From Parasponia andersonii (lineage: Eukaryota; Streptophyta; Magnoliopsida; Rosales; Cannabaceae): a stretch of 64,000 nucleotides of DNA. Each line of letters begins with the position of its first letter. Within the stretch, counting starts at the first letter, position 1. Position numbers and translations under genes: made by a program. Shown piece after piece: positions 48,523 to 60,430 of the stretch. The stretch is taken from the NCBI GenBank assembly GCA_002914805.1, contig JXTB01000036.1:842512-906511 (forward strand). The letters are read 5' to 3'. A model generated the notes under the pieces. That model was not told the DNA's origin and did not search any database. It worked only from the letters and a program-made list of their open reading frames with translations.

Positions 48523-49396
48523 TTGTTGAGGATTGCCGAGCAGAGTCTAGTTGTATCCTCATTTTACTAATTAAAAGAGACTAGTTTTGTAATAATTGTA
48601 TTAAAAAAGATTAACTAGTAAAAATGCTTTTTAAAATGGCTTCTTCCCAAGGAAAAAAGAACAGAAGTTTCTCTAGCCTACCCTTTTATGCAAGGTAATT
48701 GGCCATAGATAATAGTATTTTCAACTAAAATGATTTCTCTAAGAGTGATTTGAAAACTGACCTTTACAGTAGTGCTACTGGTTGGAACCATAAAATTATA
48801 TGACTCTTTTAGAGTCAATAATTATAGTTCATCACAAAACAATGTGACCGTACTTTAAAAAGTCATTTTTCAAGACACCCGTAGAAAAGTCAATTTTGTC
48901 GAAATACTGCTACACTGGTCCATTCCCCTTTATGCAATTTGGGAAAACTAGTAGATTACACCTTAGCATATTTATGTATATGCACACTAGGTTTTGGCAA
49001 AAGTAGTAATTTACACCTTAGTGTATGCATATATAGTTTTAGGACGTACCGTGCCTGGTTTAATGATAGAATTACATCGAAAAACCAAATCACTCTAGAA
49101 AGAGAGGAAAAAGAAAACATAAGTTTAATCATTAGATTCCAAACTAAGGCTAAAAATATCGATCCGTCTTTTACTCGGGATTAAAATGAAAAATATTCGG
49201 CATCGATCCTAAATCCTTTGAAGATTATTTATGCAGCAATTAAACATGTTCAATAAATAATAGTTGAAGCAATATGGAAACACAGTGGTAAATACTTTTC
49301 TCTAAAGTTACAAAATTACCAAAAGATATCAAATGGCACATCATCCAAATTATCTTTTCACACTGAGTTGGATTCCTACATGCTAAAATTGGTCTC
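48523..49396. other. Intergenic region, nothing recognised
   Basis: AT-rich, no gene. A short local repeat (TTACACCTTAG(C/T)(A/G)TAT) occurs at about 48956 and 49011. Confidence 0.35.
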
Positions 49397-49590
49397 CATC
49401 AGAAGTTTATGGAATATTATATATATAGTGTTTGCAAAAGTTTCTTGATCCAACTGAAGTAAAAAATTGTGCGAGAGATTATTAAAATTAATCATCAGAA
49501 GTTTATGGAATACTATATACATAGTGTTTGCAAAAGTTTCTTGATCGAACTGACGTAAAAAATTGTGCGAAAGATTATTAAAATTGATCC
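49397..49590. repeat. 96-bp tandem duplication
   Basis: Two copies, the first at 49397 and the second at 49493, starting CATCAGAAGTTTATGGAATA. They differ at only a few positions. Confidence 0.93.
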
Positions 49591-49602
49591 TTATCTTTTC
49601 AC

Positions 49603-49675
49603 TTTCTAATTCTTTCTCACTCGTTAGACATTGCCCTTCTTTCTAATTCTTTCTCACTCGTTAGACATTACCCTA
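49603..49675. repeat. 37-bp tandem duplication
   Basis: Two copies of a unit beginning TTTCTAATTCTTTCTCACTC and running to GTTAGACATT(G/A)CCC. Confidence 0.93.
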
Positions 49676-49850
49676 TCTTCCCTATAAATTTCTCTTCTTC
49701 TTGTACGCCTCCTCCTAATTATACTCTTCGTTGTCCTATTGCATTAAGTAACGGCCAAAGATTGATGACCGAACATTCTTCATCGATGCAATGTATTCAC
49801 TCGTTGATTTTCCAAAAGGAGAAAAAAAGCCAAAATATACAAAATTTACA

Positions 49851-50209
49851 AGGCTACAAAAGAATATTTTGAAGTTTGAGTGTTCTGTAATTTAAATTTT
49901 AAAGTTTGGACTTTATAAAATAATACCATGAGATTAAGAATTTTTAAAAATTAATACTACGAACTGATTTTAAATTAGTTTTAGTAATGAAAAAATAATA
50001 ATATTCTCCGTTAAAAATGGATTAGTCCTTATTTTTTCCTTAATTTTGAAAATATTATTGTCTTTTACTAGTTAAAAATATTCAAAAAGTCAACTTAGGA
50101 TATTAATTTTTAGAAATTTTTAATCTCAAGATATTATTTTGCAGAATCTAAACTTTAAGGTTTAAATTGTAAAATATCTAAATTTTAGTATATTTTTTGC
50201 AGTTTACCC
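49851..50209. mobile_element. Mutator-type MITE, 359 bp
   Basis: Inverted repeats of about 120 bp (for example AAATAATACCATGAGATTAA near 49918 with AATCTCAAGATATTATTTT near 50120). Flanked by a perfect 9-bp target duplication AAATTTACA (49842-49850 and 50210-50218). The ends are A/GGG(C/T)(T/A)A-like. No coding capacity. Confidence 0.9.
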
Positions 50210-50218
50210 AAATTTACA

Positions 50219-51069
50219 TACCATTTTAGGGGTGCCCTTTGTATTCAAACCAAATGATTTCAACACTAGTGGTAGTATACTATACTGAAATAAGGTCTAA
50301 TTTGATGAGAAGTAAACAAAGGAAGGTGTCATAATTGAGGAGCTAGAAATCGGAAGAGGAATTCACATGTGATACATAGTGACTAGAGAGTGCAAAAAAG
50401 AATATATTTAGTGTTCTCCAAATATGATATAAGAAAGAATACTGATATAGTCCCAAAAAAAAAAAAAAAAAAGAAACAAAAATATCTAAATAAGACCTAA
50501 TTTTAAGTAATTAAAATAACAAAAAGTTAACTGTTAACATGTAGCTTGGTTGAAGTTGACAATAAAAGATCGAAATCCCAGGCGTCCATCAAGCTTCGAC
50601 TTACAGATTCATTTCCGAGAGATCATGTGAACTTTTGATCCATTAATTGAATGACCCCACCAGTCACCACAATCTAGCCATTGGAGATTCCAATTCATGA
50701 CAAAGAGAAATTTGCACCATTGCATACGTCCGAATCGATTGAAAAACAGTCCTTACTAAAACTTCTTTACCTCCTGCCAGGTGCCAGCTTGTCGGTTTGT
50801 TCCAAACTTTCTCCTTAATAGATCAGCTGAATAGAAATTTCTTTTAAACGCCCAGAAATCTTGGAATAGGAAGACCAAGATAATGCTCGATCGTGACATA
50901 CACAAATGTCCATAGCTTTAAAAATCCCAAGTTGTGTTAACTTTCAAAATTATTCTCCAAAGTAGTGGCAGCAGATGTCATCGCTTGACAGAAATGTACG
51001 TGTTTTAGGATATAGGGATTGTATCTCATGAGATATTGTAAGATATATTTTGTACGCATTCATAGATGA
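50219..51069. other. Intergenic region, nothing recognised
   Basis: A poly-A run at about 50456-50472. Otherwise mixed-composition DNA at 50560-51000 without an open frame or family motif. Confidence 0.35.
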
Positions 51070-51592
51070 TAAATGACTCTATTAGTTTTCAAATTATAGA
51101 AAATTTTTATTTTAGTTCTTAAATTTTAAATTGTATCATATTGGTCCTTAAATATCTAAAAATGTGTCATTTTACTTATTTTTGCTATACATATTACTTT
51201 TTATTTGAAACTTATCAGAATGATCACATAAGTTGCATTTCTCATTCTGTATTAATGATTTTAACAAAATATTGTATTTTAGATAGTTCTACATTGAATT
51301 ATCATCCAATATGCAACTAATTTTTATTCAAATAATAATTTTTAAACTATTTCAATTCATAGTCTAATCTCTTTATAATGCTAGACTATGCTTGTAGATA
51401 TAAAATAACTACAACAACAGAATAACAAAAATGTCTTATATGCTCATTTTTTCAAAAATAAAACGAAATATATAACCAAAAGAACTAAAATGAAAATTTT
51501 TTAATAGTTTAAGGACCAAAATGACGCACTTCAAAATTTAAAGGCTAAAGTAAAATTTTTGTCATAGTTTAAGGACTAACAAGGTTATTTAT
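51070..51592. mobile_element. MITE with about 100-bp inverted repeats
   Basis: The left end ATAAATGACTCTATTAGT and the reverse complement of the right end AAATAACCTTGTTAGTCC pair, and the match continues through TTAGTTCTTAAATTTTAAATTG with its partner. The exact ends and target duplication are not clear. Confidence 0.65.
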
Positions 51593-51631
51593 TTTTTTTT
51601 ACAGAATATGCAATATGTATTGTATTCGTAT

Positions 51632-51793
51632 ATATCTATTGTTAACTAGTTTCTACTATTTATAAAATATACATCTATTTTCGTATTTGGAAGTATTAGA
51701 AAAGAAGACATATCTATTGTTAACTAGTTTCTACTATTTATAAAATATACATCTATTTTCGTATTTGGAAGTATTAGAAAAGAAGACATATCC
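51632..51793. repeat. 78-bp perfect tandem duplication
   Basis: Two identical units (51632-51709, 51710-51787) beginning ATATCTATTGTTAACTAG. No differences were seen, so either very recent or an assembly artefact. Confidence 0.95.
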
Positions 51794-52191
51794 TGTCCTT
51801 AAAATATATATATATATTTATATAAATGAAAAATAGATCATAAAAAAAATGAAAAGGCACTATTAAAAGATTAATTAGTGAAGTTCAAAACACTAATGCA
51901 ACCAATTTATTTAGAGTTTCCTTAGTTTTTCTTTTGAGCAAAGCAACAATATATAGGGGAAAATTTCGTTAAAATTAGATAGTTTTTGATTGAATTTTAC
52001 AAGGCAAACTGAGTCAGCTCGTTTCTCTTTCTTCCTGTTTGAGACCACCCAATCCTACTTGTAATATTATATTTAAACAATTTCAGTTTCTAGTACTTTA
52101 TGTAGCTATAGCTTTGTTGCATTGCTTACTTCTCTCTGCCTCTGCTTATATAGATATACTTTTCTATACCTTTGAAACATAGTGCCAACGT

Positions 52192-54222
52192 CGCGACAAG
52201 AAAAAAAAGTCTATTGGAATGACGTTTGTCAACCTAATAAACCTCAAAAGTTATAATTGATTTATAGAATGAAATTGAAATAGTAATAAGAATAGTAACA
52301 GAATTCAATTAAAATATGAATAATAATATTATTTTATTATTTTATTATTTGATTGAAATTTGAAATTAGTGTTGGAATAAGAAATATTTTATTTGATTAA
52401 ACACTAGCATGGAATAGAATTATGACTAAAATACTTATATTTTTAAATTTTAATATATTTTTCTTCAGGGAAAAAAAGATCAAGTGACTTTTTTAGAAAT
52501 TTATTTAAGAATGGAGAAATGATTACTTAGGTGAGTTGGTGGAATTTCAATTCCACTATTTGATGGAATTAGGATTACCAAAAAAATTAAAAATTCCATA
52601 ACTCAATGTCAAACTAAAGAATGGAAAAGACCTTTTGTTAGAATGACCTTTCCATTTCAAAGCTCATTCTATTGAACTAAACATGCCATTAATGTCATTC
52701 TAGTAACCTATTGTTATCGTCTATCTTCATCCTAATAGACACCTACTGGGATGACATTTTTAGTCGCCCAAACAAAATAGACCTAATGTCTTTCCAATAG
52801 ATATTTTTTTAAATAATATTTTTTATATGAAAAGAAAAATATGACTTATTGGGGTGACAAAGGTAATTTAATTTTTTTAAAATTATATACCTTTATTATT
52901 TAGAACATATTTATGCATATTATTCGCTTATTATTCATCATTACTAAATTTAACTAAAAAAAATATTATAAAGTTAAACTAATATAAAATAAACGTATAA
53001 AAATCTAAATTCACATAAACATATTAATAAACATAAAATAATCTATCTAAAACAATAAAAAATTAACCAAAATTAATATCGTTACATAAACAAATCTACA
53101 TAGCTAAATCAACACAAACACATATCAAATTCTCAAATTTATGTGAAGTCAATCTTTCAATTAAACCTAATCTACCTCAATATTTTTCAAATTCAATAAA
53201 TCGAAAGTTTAGGAAATTCCACATTATTCATAAATAAATCACAATCACAAATATAATATCGATTCAAAATATTCAACACACGCATAAATTAACATTAACC
53301 GAAACAAACCACAATTATTGTAAAAATCCAAAAATAACTAACCTCGAGATCTTAAAAACCTATAGTTCAAATGCTCTAATTTCTTCAAACTGAAAAGTTG
53401 AAAATATTACAAAAGTTATTAAAATGTAAGTTAAAGTAAACTTAAAAAAAATAAAAAGAGATGGAGAAAGAAAGATGTAGAGAGATTTGGAGAGGAGAGG
53501 AGAAAAAGAAAGAGAGGAAAAGAGAAAGAGCAAAGAGAGATTCAAAGGAGTGAAAGAATAGGAAGAAGAGAAATTGGGAAGAAAGAGAAATACGAAAAAA
53601 GGAGGGTCATGACTCTCATATAAATTTTTAGAGCTATTGGGGTGACATTGTCGCTCCAATAAGTAACAATGCTATCCTAATAGATGGGACAGCTCCAATA
53701 AGTAACAATGTTATCGTAGTAGATGGGACAACAATTTTTCATGAAAATTAATTTATTTTTGAAAATTTGGGCGGCACAAAATGTATCGTGCAAATTTGCA
53801 AATTTTCTCAGGACATCTATATCGTCCTAATAAATATAAAGTTAAAATTTTATTTTTTTTTTGAAAATTTTGAGCAGTACAAAACGTACTATGAAATTTT
53901 CGAATTTTCATGGGTCACCTGTAAGGGTGACAATAGATATAAAATCGCCCCAATAGACCGAAATATTATTCACATTTGTAAATATCATTTATTTTATTAG
54001 ATTATTAAAAAGTTTATACCTATTGGGACAAATCATTTTTTTTTGGTGATCAACTCACGCCAAAAATTCTTGCGACTAGATAAATGTATCGTCTCAATAT
54101 AATTCTATGGGGACGGCAAATACCGCCCCAATAGAGTTTTTGCTGACTTTTAGTATGCATGAACCTCTATCTCTATTCTTACGATATAAATATGGCCTCA
54201 GTAGATAACATTTCTTGTAGTG
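52192..54222 (-). mobile_element. CACTA-like non-autonomous element
   Basis: The right end is ...CATTTCTTGTAGTG (54209-54222), the exact reverse of the plant CACTA terminus CACTACAAGAAATG. The left end CGCGACAAGAAAAAA at 52192 is a degraded match. Subterminal repeats typical of the class, of the type (C/G)TATTGGGGTGACA or TCCAATAG, recur in both orientations at 52212, 52740, 52850, 53635, 53660, 53700, 54015 and 54115. The 3-bp flanks (CGT and CAT) do not match exactly. No transposase was found. A segment at about 52240-52690 interrupts the repeat pattern and may be a nested insertion. Confidence 0.65.
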
Positions 54223-54885
54223 CATTTTCTTTCTTTTTTTTTTTTTGAAAAAAAAAATTCTAAATTCTCCTATTTGGTGACCAGAGAAGTTTTCAAAATG
54301 GGGTGAAATGAAAAATAAATTAAATTTTCATTCAAAAGAAAAAATAAAGTAAATTTTTTCTTCCTCATGTTATGGTTGGGTAACGTGAATATATCGTATA
54401 TAAATATATGGCAAACGTGACTTAATTATAATAACTTTATTACATTTGATCCAAAATATTTACGTAATTGTAAAAGTCCGAGGGTATTCTTGGTGTTTGG
54501 ATTTTCTTTCTTTTCTTTTAAATGTAAAATCTATGTTGAATAATCGTTTAATATTATTCAAAAAAAAAAAAAATAGGACTTGTAATTCATTCATACGATC
54601 AACTTTGCTTAGAAAATCAGTGAATAGATAAATCTAAGATTAAAATCCACTCAAATCAAGGTTCTTGATTGGATTTGATCATTGTCCGGATATGATCCAG
54701 TGCAAGTCTCAGAATTTTAAGGGAAGAGATGGATCGAGGAAGTTAGAGTTGTATGCAATCATATTAACCCAAAAAAAAAAAAAAAAAAATCATCCCAAGT
54801 GGTGTTTACAAGGGGAAAAAAAAAAAAGGAATAAAAGAATGAAAAAAATCACATGATTATGATCCTAAGTATATGTCAAAAAGGC
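54223..54885. other. Intergenic, 3' flank of the DCAF1-like gene
   Basis: Several A-runs (for example 54770-54789). No gene is supported. The part next to 54886 should hold the 3' UTR. Confidence 0.35.
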
Positions 54886-57402
54886 TCAATCATCGTCCTC
54901 TTCTACTAATATCCTCTCATCATCCTCATATTCTACTAATATCCTATTGTCAACCCGATCGGTACGATCTCCTTGGCGTCCTATCTGATATGTTACTGCC
55001 GTACCCTGGCCCCGATGACTCAATGTAGTCAATCCAAGAACTGAGTCAGTAGGATCCACCGCAAAATCAGTGACGGTGACTGGATCACGAAGTTGGACCT
55101 TAGCAAACAAAGAATAATCTTTAGCATCCAGTGTTAGGAAACCAGGGCCAAAGTTATTGTCCTCTGCACCACGTGAATTCAGAAAAGCGTAGATAACATC
55201 ATCACCTGCATTAAAAGTTATCCTGGTTTGGTCAAGTAGACTAGAACTATGCAACTGTTTAAAGCTCCTAAGATCCCATATCCCAGAGTTTATAATAACC
55301 TGCAAATTTGTCGTCACAAACAAGAATGAGAATACGAATAAGAACAAGAATAAGAAGTATTATACAAGCCAAAAAAAAAAAAAAAAAAAAAGATTGCAAG
55401 AAAGTATCTTAAAAGCTAAATAACAATTACAAGGAAACTTCCTGTTTCTATTGTTTACTCTTCCAAATATACATGCATGTAGGCATATACTAATATAAAA
55501 TAACAAGGTACAATCCTTGCACAGTTAAAAATATTACTCAAATCTAGCAAGTATAGAAGATATTTTACCTCATTTCCCGATGGATGAAAGCCCCCACCAC
55601 GATAATCTGTGATCTGCTCAAAGCGATGAACCGGACTGGTGGAAGTACGGCTGTCCCAGAGTATTCCATGGCATAAAAATAGTGTGTCCAAGGGATGGAA
55701 ATGAATCATAAAATTGGCATCAATCACACGCCTCGCCAACTGAAAAGGGTGAGTGAACTTTTGCATATGTCTGCAAGTCTGAATGTCGAATAGTCGAATT
55801 TGATTTAGCCTGGTATGTGTGGCAGCAACTAGATCCCCAGCATTGCTACAGCGAGCAAGTTTGCATTCTTCAAATGAATGAATTGCCCCCTCTGAGAGAC
55901 TATACGCATCCCTCCATAACATCACCTCACGGCTGTTTGAAGAAAGTACCAAGGTTTTGTCATGACCAGATACACACTGTAGATTACTGACAGCAAAACG
56001 ATGGCTTATGCCATTTTGTATTACCCTGTTACTATTCAGATCAACAAATTTGACCTCTCCAGAATAGCACCCTGCTACGACATGGTGAGAGTTGCGGAGA
56101 AACTTCATAGACTTGAAACTAGAATTAAAGCGAGGATGCTGATATGCCCGCCATATCCGAAAACGACTGTAGACAAACTGGCGGCTTTTTCCAGTTCCAG
56201 AACTCTCACCATACTCACGAAGGCGGCAACAAGCCGCTATGTTCAATACTGGAGCTTGCTCTCTGCAGGTCAAGTTAGAAAAATCATCTCAAGAATTATA
56301 ATCGGCACAATGCAATTTCTTATTATTAGATCACAACTATTGACTTGAAAGCAAAAACACAAGACCAGCGCAATGCAACTTCTTATTACAAGATCACAGC
56401 TATCCACTTGAAAGCAAAACAGAAGACCTGCCAATACTACTTTTTTTCTTTAGTCAAGATATTACTATCAATCCAGAGCCATCTAAATCCGAACCCTGCA
56501 AAGACTCCTATGATTGCCTATTACATAGACCTACCAGTGCAGTTTCTTATTGTAAGATCACAACAATCAACTCGAAAGCAAAACAGAAAACCTGCCAAGA
56601 CTACGTTTTTTTCCTTAGTCAAGACATTACTATGAAGCAAGACCCATCTACATCCCTGCAAGTCTCCTGTGATTGCCCATTACATAGAGTCAAAGGGCCT
56701 CAATTCCGGACACATTTCTTCCCCATGGAATACGTAAAATCGAATAGAAATTCCTAACACGTAAAAGGAAAGCACTAATGCGGAGATTAGATTTACCAAT
56801 CACAAGCCCCAACTGGGTTGTGTTTCTTGCCTAAAAAATAAAAAAAAAACCCAACATAAACCACAATTTCTTTGTAGTCGCACAATAACTTTCTTATTTA
56901 TTATAATTATTTTCGATAGGAAAGAAGACAAAGCAGAGTCCAGAAGCCTCTTCAATGAAAATAATGGCAAGTTTCCATTAATGCGAGGGTTTCCTAAAAT
57001 TTAGTCAACGAGTTTCCTAAAAATTGAATGTGAAACTAAAGCCTGAAGTCTAAAGATATGGACTAAATGGTAAGGGATACTAAAAATTTCCTAAAAAACA
57101 AACCAAATCAAGTACTCTCATAGTTCCTAGATCCAAATTATCCAAAACCAAGTATCGGAGTTTCTAAAATGAGAACCAATGTATCCAATACAGTCATAAT
57201 AGTCAAAACTTCACGCCATCTCTAGTTCTTCCCTAATACAAAGCGAAGAAAGGAAACAGAAAGATTCGTACCGGCATTCAACAGCGACAGCCTTCTTCTC
57301 CGTCCCCCCGTCACCGGCCTTCTTCTCCATCTCCGGTTCCGGCTCCGGCTGCGGCTCAGGCTCCGGCTCTGTCGCGTCAACTTTCTCTGCTTCCTTCTCC
57401 AT
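54886..57402 (-). CDS. DCAF1-like protein reduced to the C-terminal WD domain, 3 exons
   Basis: Exons on the minus strand: 57402-57272, 56262-55569, 55299-54886 (TGA stop), 1239 nt, 412 aa, frame kept. Residues 1-43 are an acidic Pro/Glu-repeat leader (EPEPEPQPEPEPE). Residue 44 on matches the WD-repeat end of plant DCAF1: RQFVYSRFRIWRA, CYSGEVKFVDLNSNRV, LCHGILWDSRTS, FHPSGNEVIINSGIWDLRSF and a C-terminal acidic tail. DCAF1 is the substrate receptor of a CUL4-DDB1 ubiquitin ligase in the nucleus, normally about 1500-1900 aa with a helical N-terminal half and LisH. That part is absent here. Both WDxR motifs used for DDB1 contact are kept (ILWDSR and GIWDLR). No stop or frameshift occurs, so it could be expressed. 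Exon 1 is joined by splice-site and phase fit; a different first exon is possible. Confidence 0.8.
56308..56690. repeat. About 168-bp tandem repeat in DCAF1-like intron 1
   Basis: A partial first unit (56308-56370) and two full units (from 56371 and about 56538) share CTTGAAAGCAAAACAGAAGA, TTAGTCAAGA(T/C)ATTACTAT and TGATTGCC(T/C)ATTACATAGA. Confidence 0.85.
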
Positions 57403-58380
57403 GTTTCTTCTTCGACAAGTAACCAGAAACCCTCTATTTCTCTCTCTCTCTCTCTCCTCTTCCGTTATTCTTGGATTTTGTTTTTTCCAACTTCCCGCGC
57501 GTGGCTGTTTAGTTAAATAGCCGAAATGAGACTTTTTTTTTTTTTGGCCGAGTAGCCTGAATGATTTTTCAATTTAATCGATAGCATATTAAAAAGGCTT
57601 TCAGCTCAAGTACATTTTTTTTTTTGTTTTTGTGTTAAACCATCTCAAGTACAAATTATACAAATAAAAAGAATCCCCAAATCTGGCTGAAATTAAGTTA
57701 AAATGTTGTTAAGAAGTTGAGTATTTTTTTTTTTTAATTAGATGCTTAAAACGAAATAAAATTAAGCACAATATTATGGATTTGGAGATTGGATTCACAA
57801 TTTTTTGAGCTGAAATTCGCTAGACAAAAATCATTTAGTCCATTCTATTTCATTTTTTTATTGTGTTTTTAGATATATCTTATTATTATCTCTTAAAATA
57901 ATTTATAATATTTTTTTTGTTTCGAAGAGTAACTCTAATATTCTTAATAGCACAATTTATTTGTCTCGCAGAAATGGCTCATAGGATAATCTATTTTTAA
58001 CATAATGGGCAGTGGAAGGAAAATCAAGTACGAATGGTCCTTCGAAGAAATAGGAAACTCTCTCCTGTTCTTGCATGTATTTGTTTTTGCTTTGGTGGAT
58101 AAATAATAGTAGTCTTGGTGTGAATTGAAATAAATCCATGGGAACCTCAAACTTACCAACAAGAAGAACCCATTCGAATCACGACTTTCCCATCGTAATT
58201 TATAATGTGTATTTTAAATGACATTTGTACTAATGTTAACTTGCACGCTCGTAAGGAATTTTTACAATTCTTAGAATGTAACAGTAATATTGTATTCGAA
58301 CTGTGGAATTTCTAAATATGTAATTTAAAATTTACAAAATTCTTAATATGAGAAACAATAAATGACATACTGTGGTAACC
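57403..58380. other. Upstream flank of the DCAF1-like gene
   Basis: The leader has a (CT)n stretch at about 57440-57456 and a GC-rich patch CCCGCGCGTGG (57495). Further right is AT-rich DNA with no recognisable gene. Confidence 0.35.
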
Positions 58381-60430
58381 GTATTCGCCACCAATCTGAT
58401 CCTGCCACGTGGAAAGGACAAAGAGTTAATCCCGGATTAAGCTAAGATAATTAACCGTTGTTAAATTTGTCACAACCTTAGACCGGGGATAATAACAGAA
58501 TGGATATTTCATAAAATAGACATTCTGAAAAATATATTTATTTATTTTTTTGAAATTGACTTAATTAATTCAAAAATTTGTCCCGAGGACTCTAATCTTT
58601 CAAAACTAGTATTCATAAAATTTTTAATTAAAAATAAAACCCCACAGTTATGCGTTATTCATTGAACATAGACTATGATTAAACAATTGTTTAATAGTCA
58701 TGCATTATAAATTATCTCACATTCAAACACAGACATAAGTAATACAAACCGTATCCAAATCTCATATTCTAGTTTATAAAGTTTAATGAAAACCAAATTC
58801 CTACTCAAATTTAAATATTTCATAAATCGCGTAAGAATTTACTAAAATATAAATAAACTAGTTATTCTGCAAATGTCTCGATCTAGTTCTTCTGGTCCAA
58901 ATCACATTGAGTGTCACCTGAGAGGAAGAAGGGAGTGAGCTAGTGCCCAGTAGAGAATCGATTTCAAGATTTTATATATATAAGAAACATACTCATGTTG
59001 AAAGTCCTACATGGTTAGTAGTCCACTCAAACAGTTCACAAAACTCAAGTGGAAATCATACTCCAATAGTTCAAACATTCCAAACTATTGTAAAACATCC
59101 ACAAAAACCAGTACATATCTATTCAAGTCAACATATAACCATATATGCAATCATAATGTCCTGGTGGATTACTCATAAATCTGAGTCACATAAAGAGGCG
59201 CTGTAAGTCCGATCACTCGATGTGGGGCATCGTAAGTCCGATCATCCAATATGGGACATCGTAAGTCCGATCACCTAATGTAGGGTATCGTAAATATGTG
59301 AATGTATACAAATCTTATATGAACGACAGAATAAGGATATACACCATTTTCACAAAATCTCAAAATAATCCTTGTAGTATTCCTTAATCAAACAACATTT
59401 AGTCCTCAAATCATATTAGATTTTCTAAGATTTCGGCATTATAATAGTCATTTTTGATCAAAACCCAATAATCCAATTTCTTATAGAAAACAGTTTCAAA
59501 CAGTATATATATGACATGCCAACCAGTGTGACGTACCTCCCAAGCAGTTTATATCTCAAATCAGATCAAAATAGATATAAACATAATTTTTATAAATCAT
59601 TTCACAAAAGTTTATATTTATCAAAAACATGTGAAAGTCAAAATTAAACAAATTTGAAGATTAAGTAATCGAATCCCTACCCCAATCGAGCATTCAATTA
59701 GCGTTACAAAACTATGGAGAAAGTTTGGCGTCGTTTGGAAGAACGGATATCGTTTTTGAACCTTTGGTTCCTTGGTTTGAAAATTTGATTTTTAAACGGA
59801 GCTTTAAATTATGTAACGGACTTCACCACTAAATCCAGAGCACCCAAAAACCCTAGGTTAGACATATAATTTGTCAAATTTAGATGCAGACCCCACAATA
59901 CACAAATCGAGGCAAATCTGAGCCATCTAATTTCGTTTTTCGAGCTCGTTTCAGAACATAGTCAATATATATATATATATATCTCATTTTCACCATTTTC
60001 AACGTAGATTCCAAAAATGATATTTGTTTTAAAATCTAACGTTCCAATCGAAAAGTCAATTCCAAAACCATTTACATATAAAATTGTCTAACGAAATTAA
60101 ACTCAAACGGAGCAAAAATGAGACATGAGGTACCTACCACCAGATTACCTATGAGGAAACGAGTCCACAGTGACCGGTTTCGCAGCGAATAGTGGCCGGA
60201 ATTGGCTCTGGCAAGCAAAACTCGCCGTTTTCTGCCGTTTTTTGGTAATCGCGAGCTCCGATGCGGCTGGTTCTAATGGCGGAAGCTTCGTCTGGCGACG
60301 GCGCTTCATTTCCGAGTGACAGCGAGCTTCAACAATGACCAGAGGAGGAGCAGCAGCGACTGGTGTAAAAGAGCATCACAAGGGCCTCGTGGGAGAAGAA
60401 GGAAAATGTAGGGGATTTAAGGGCAATTGT
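58381..60430. other. Probable LTR-retroelement-derived region
   Basis: No open frames with family motifs. Composition and the 29-bp repeat at 59203-59290 suggest LTR-derived DNA. 60120-60420 is GC-richer, but has stops in all frames and was not recognised. Confidence 0.3.
59203..59290. repeat. 29-bp minisatellite, three units
   Basis: GTAAGTCCGATCA recurs at 59203, 59232 and 59261, each followed by a (C/T)(C/T)(C/T)(A/G)ATGTGGG(A/G)CATC-like tail. Confidence 0.9.

Noticed and set aside
53360..53659. 99-codon minus-strand Phe/Ser/Leu-rich frame
   Set aside because: Produced by a purine-rich tract (GAGA-like) inside the CACTA-like element. Low complexity.
56001..56348. 115-codon plus-strand frame
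   Set aside because: Antisense to the DCAF1-like WD exon, with no family motif.
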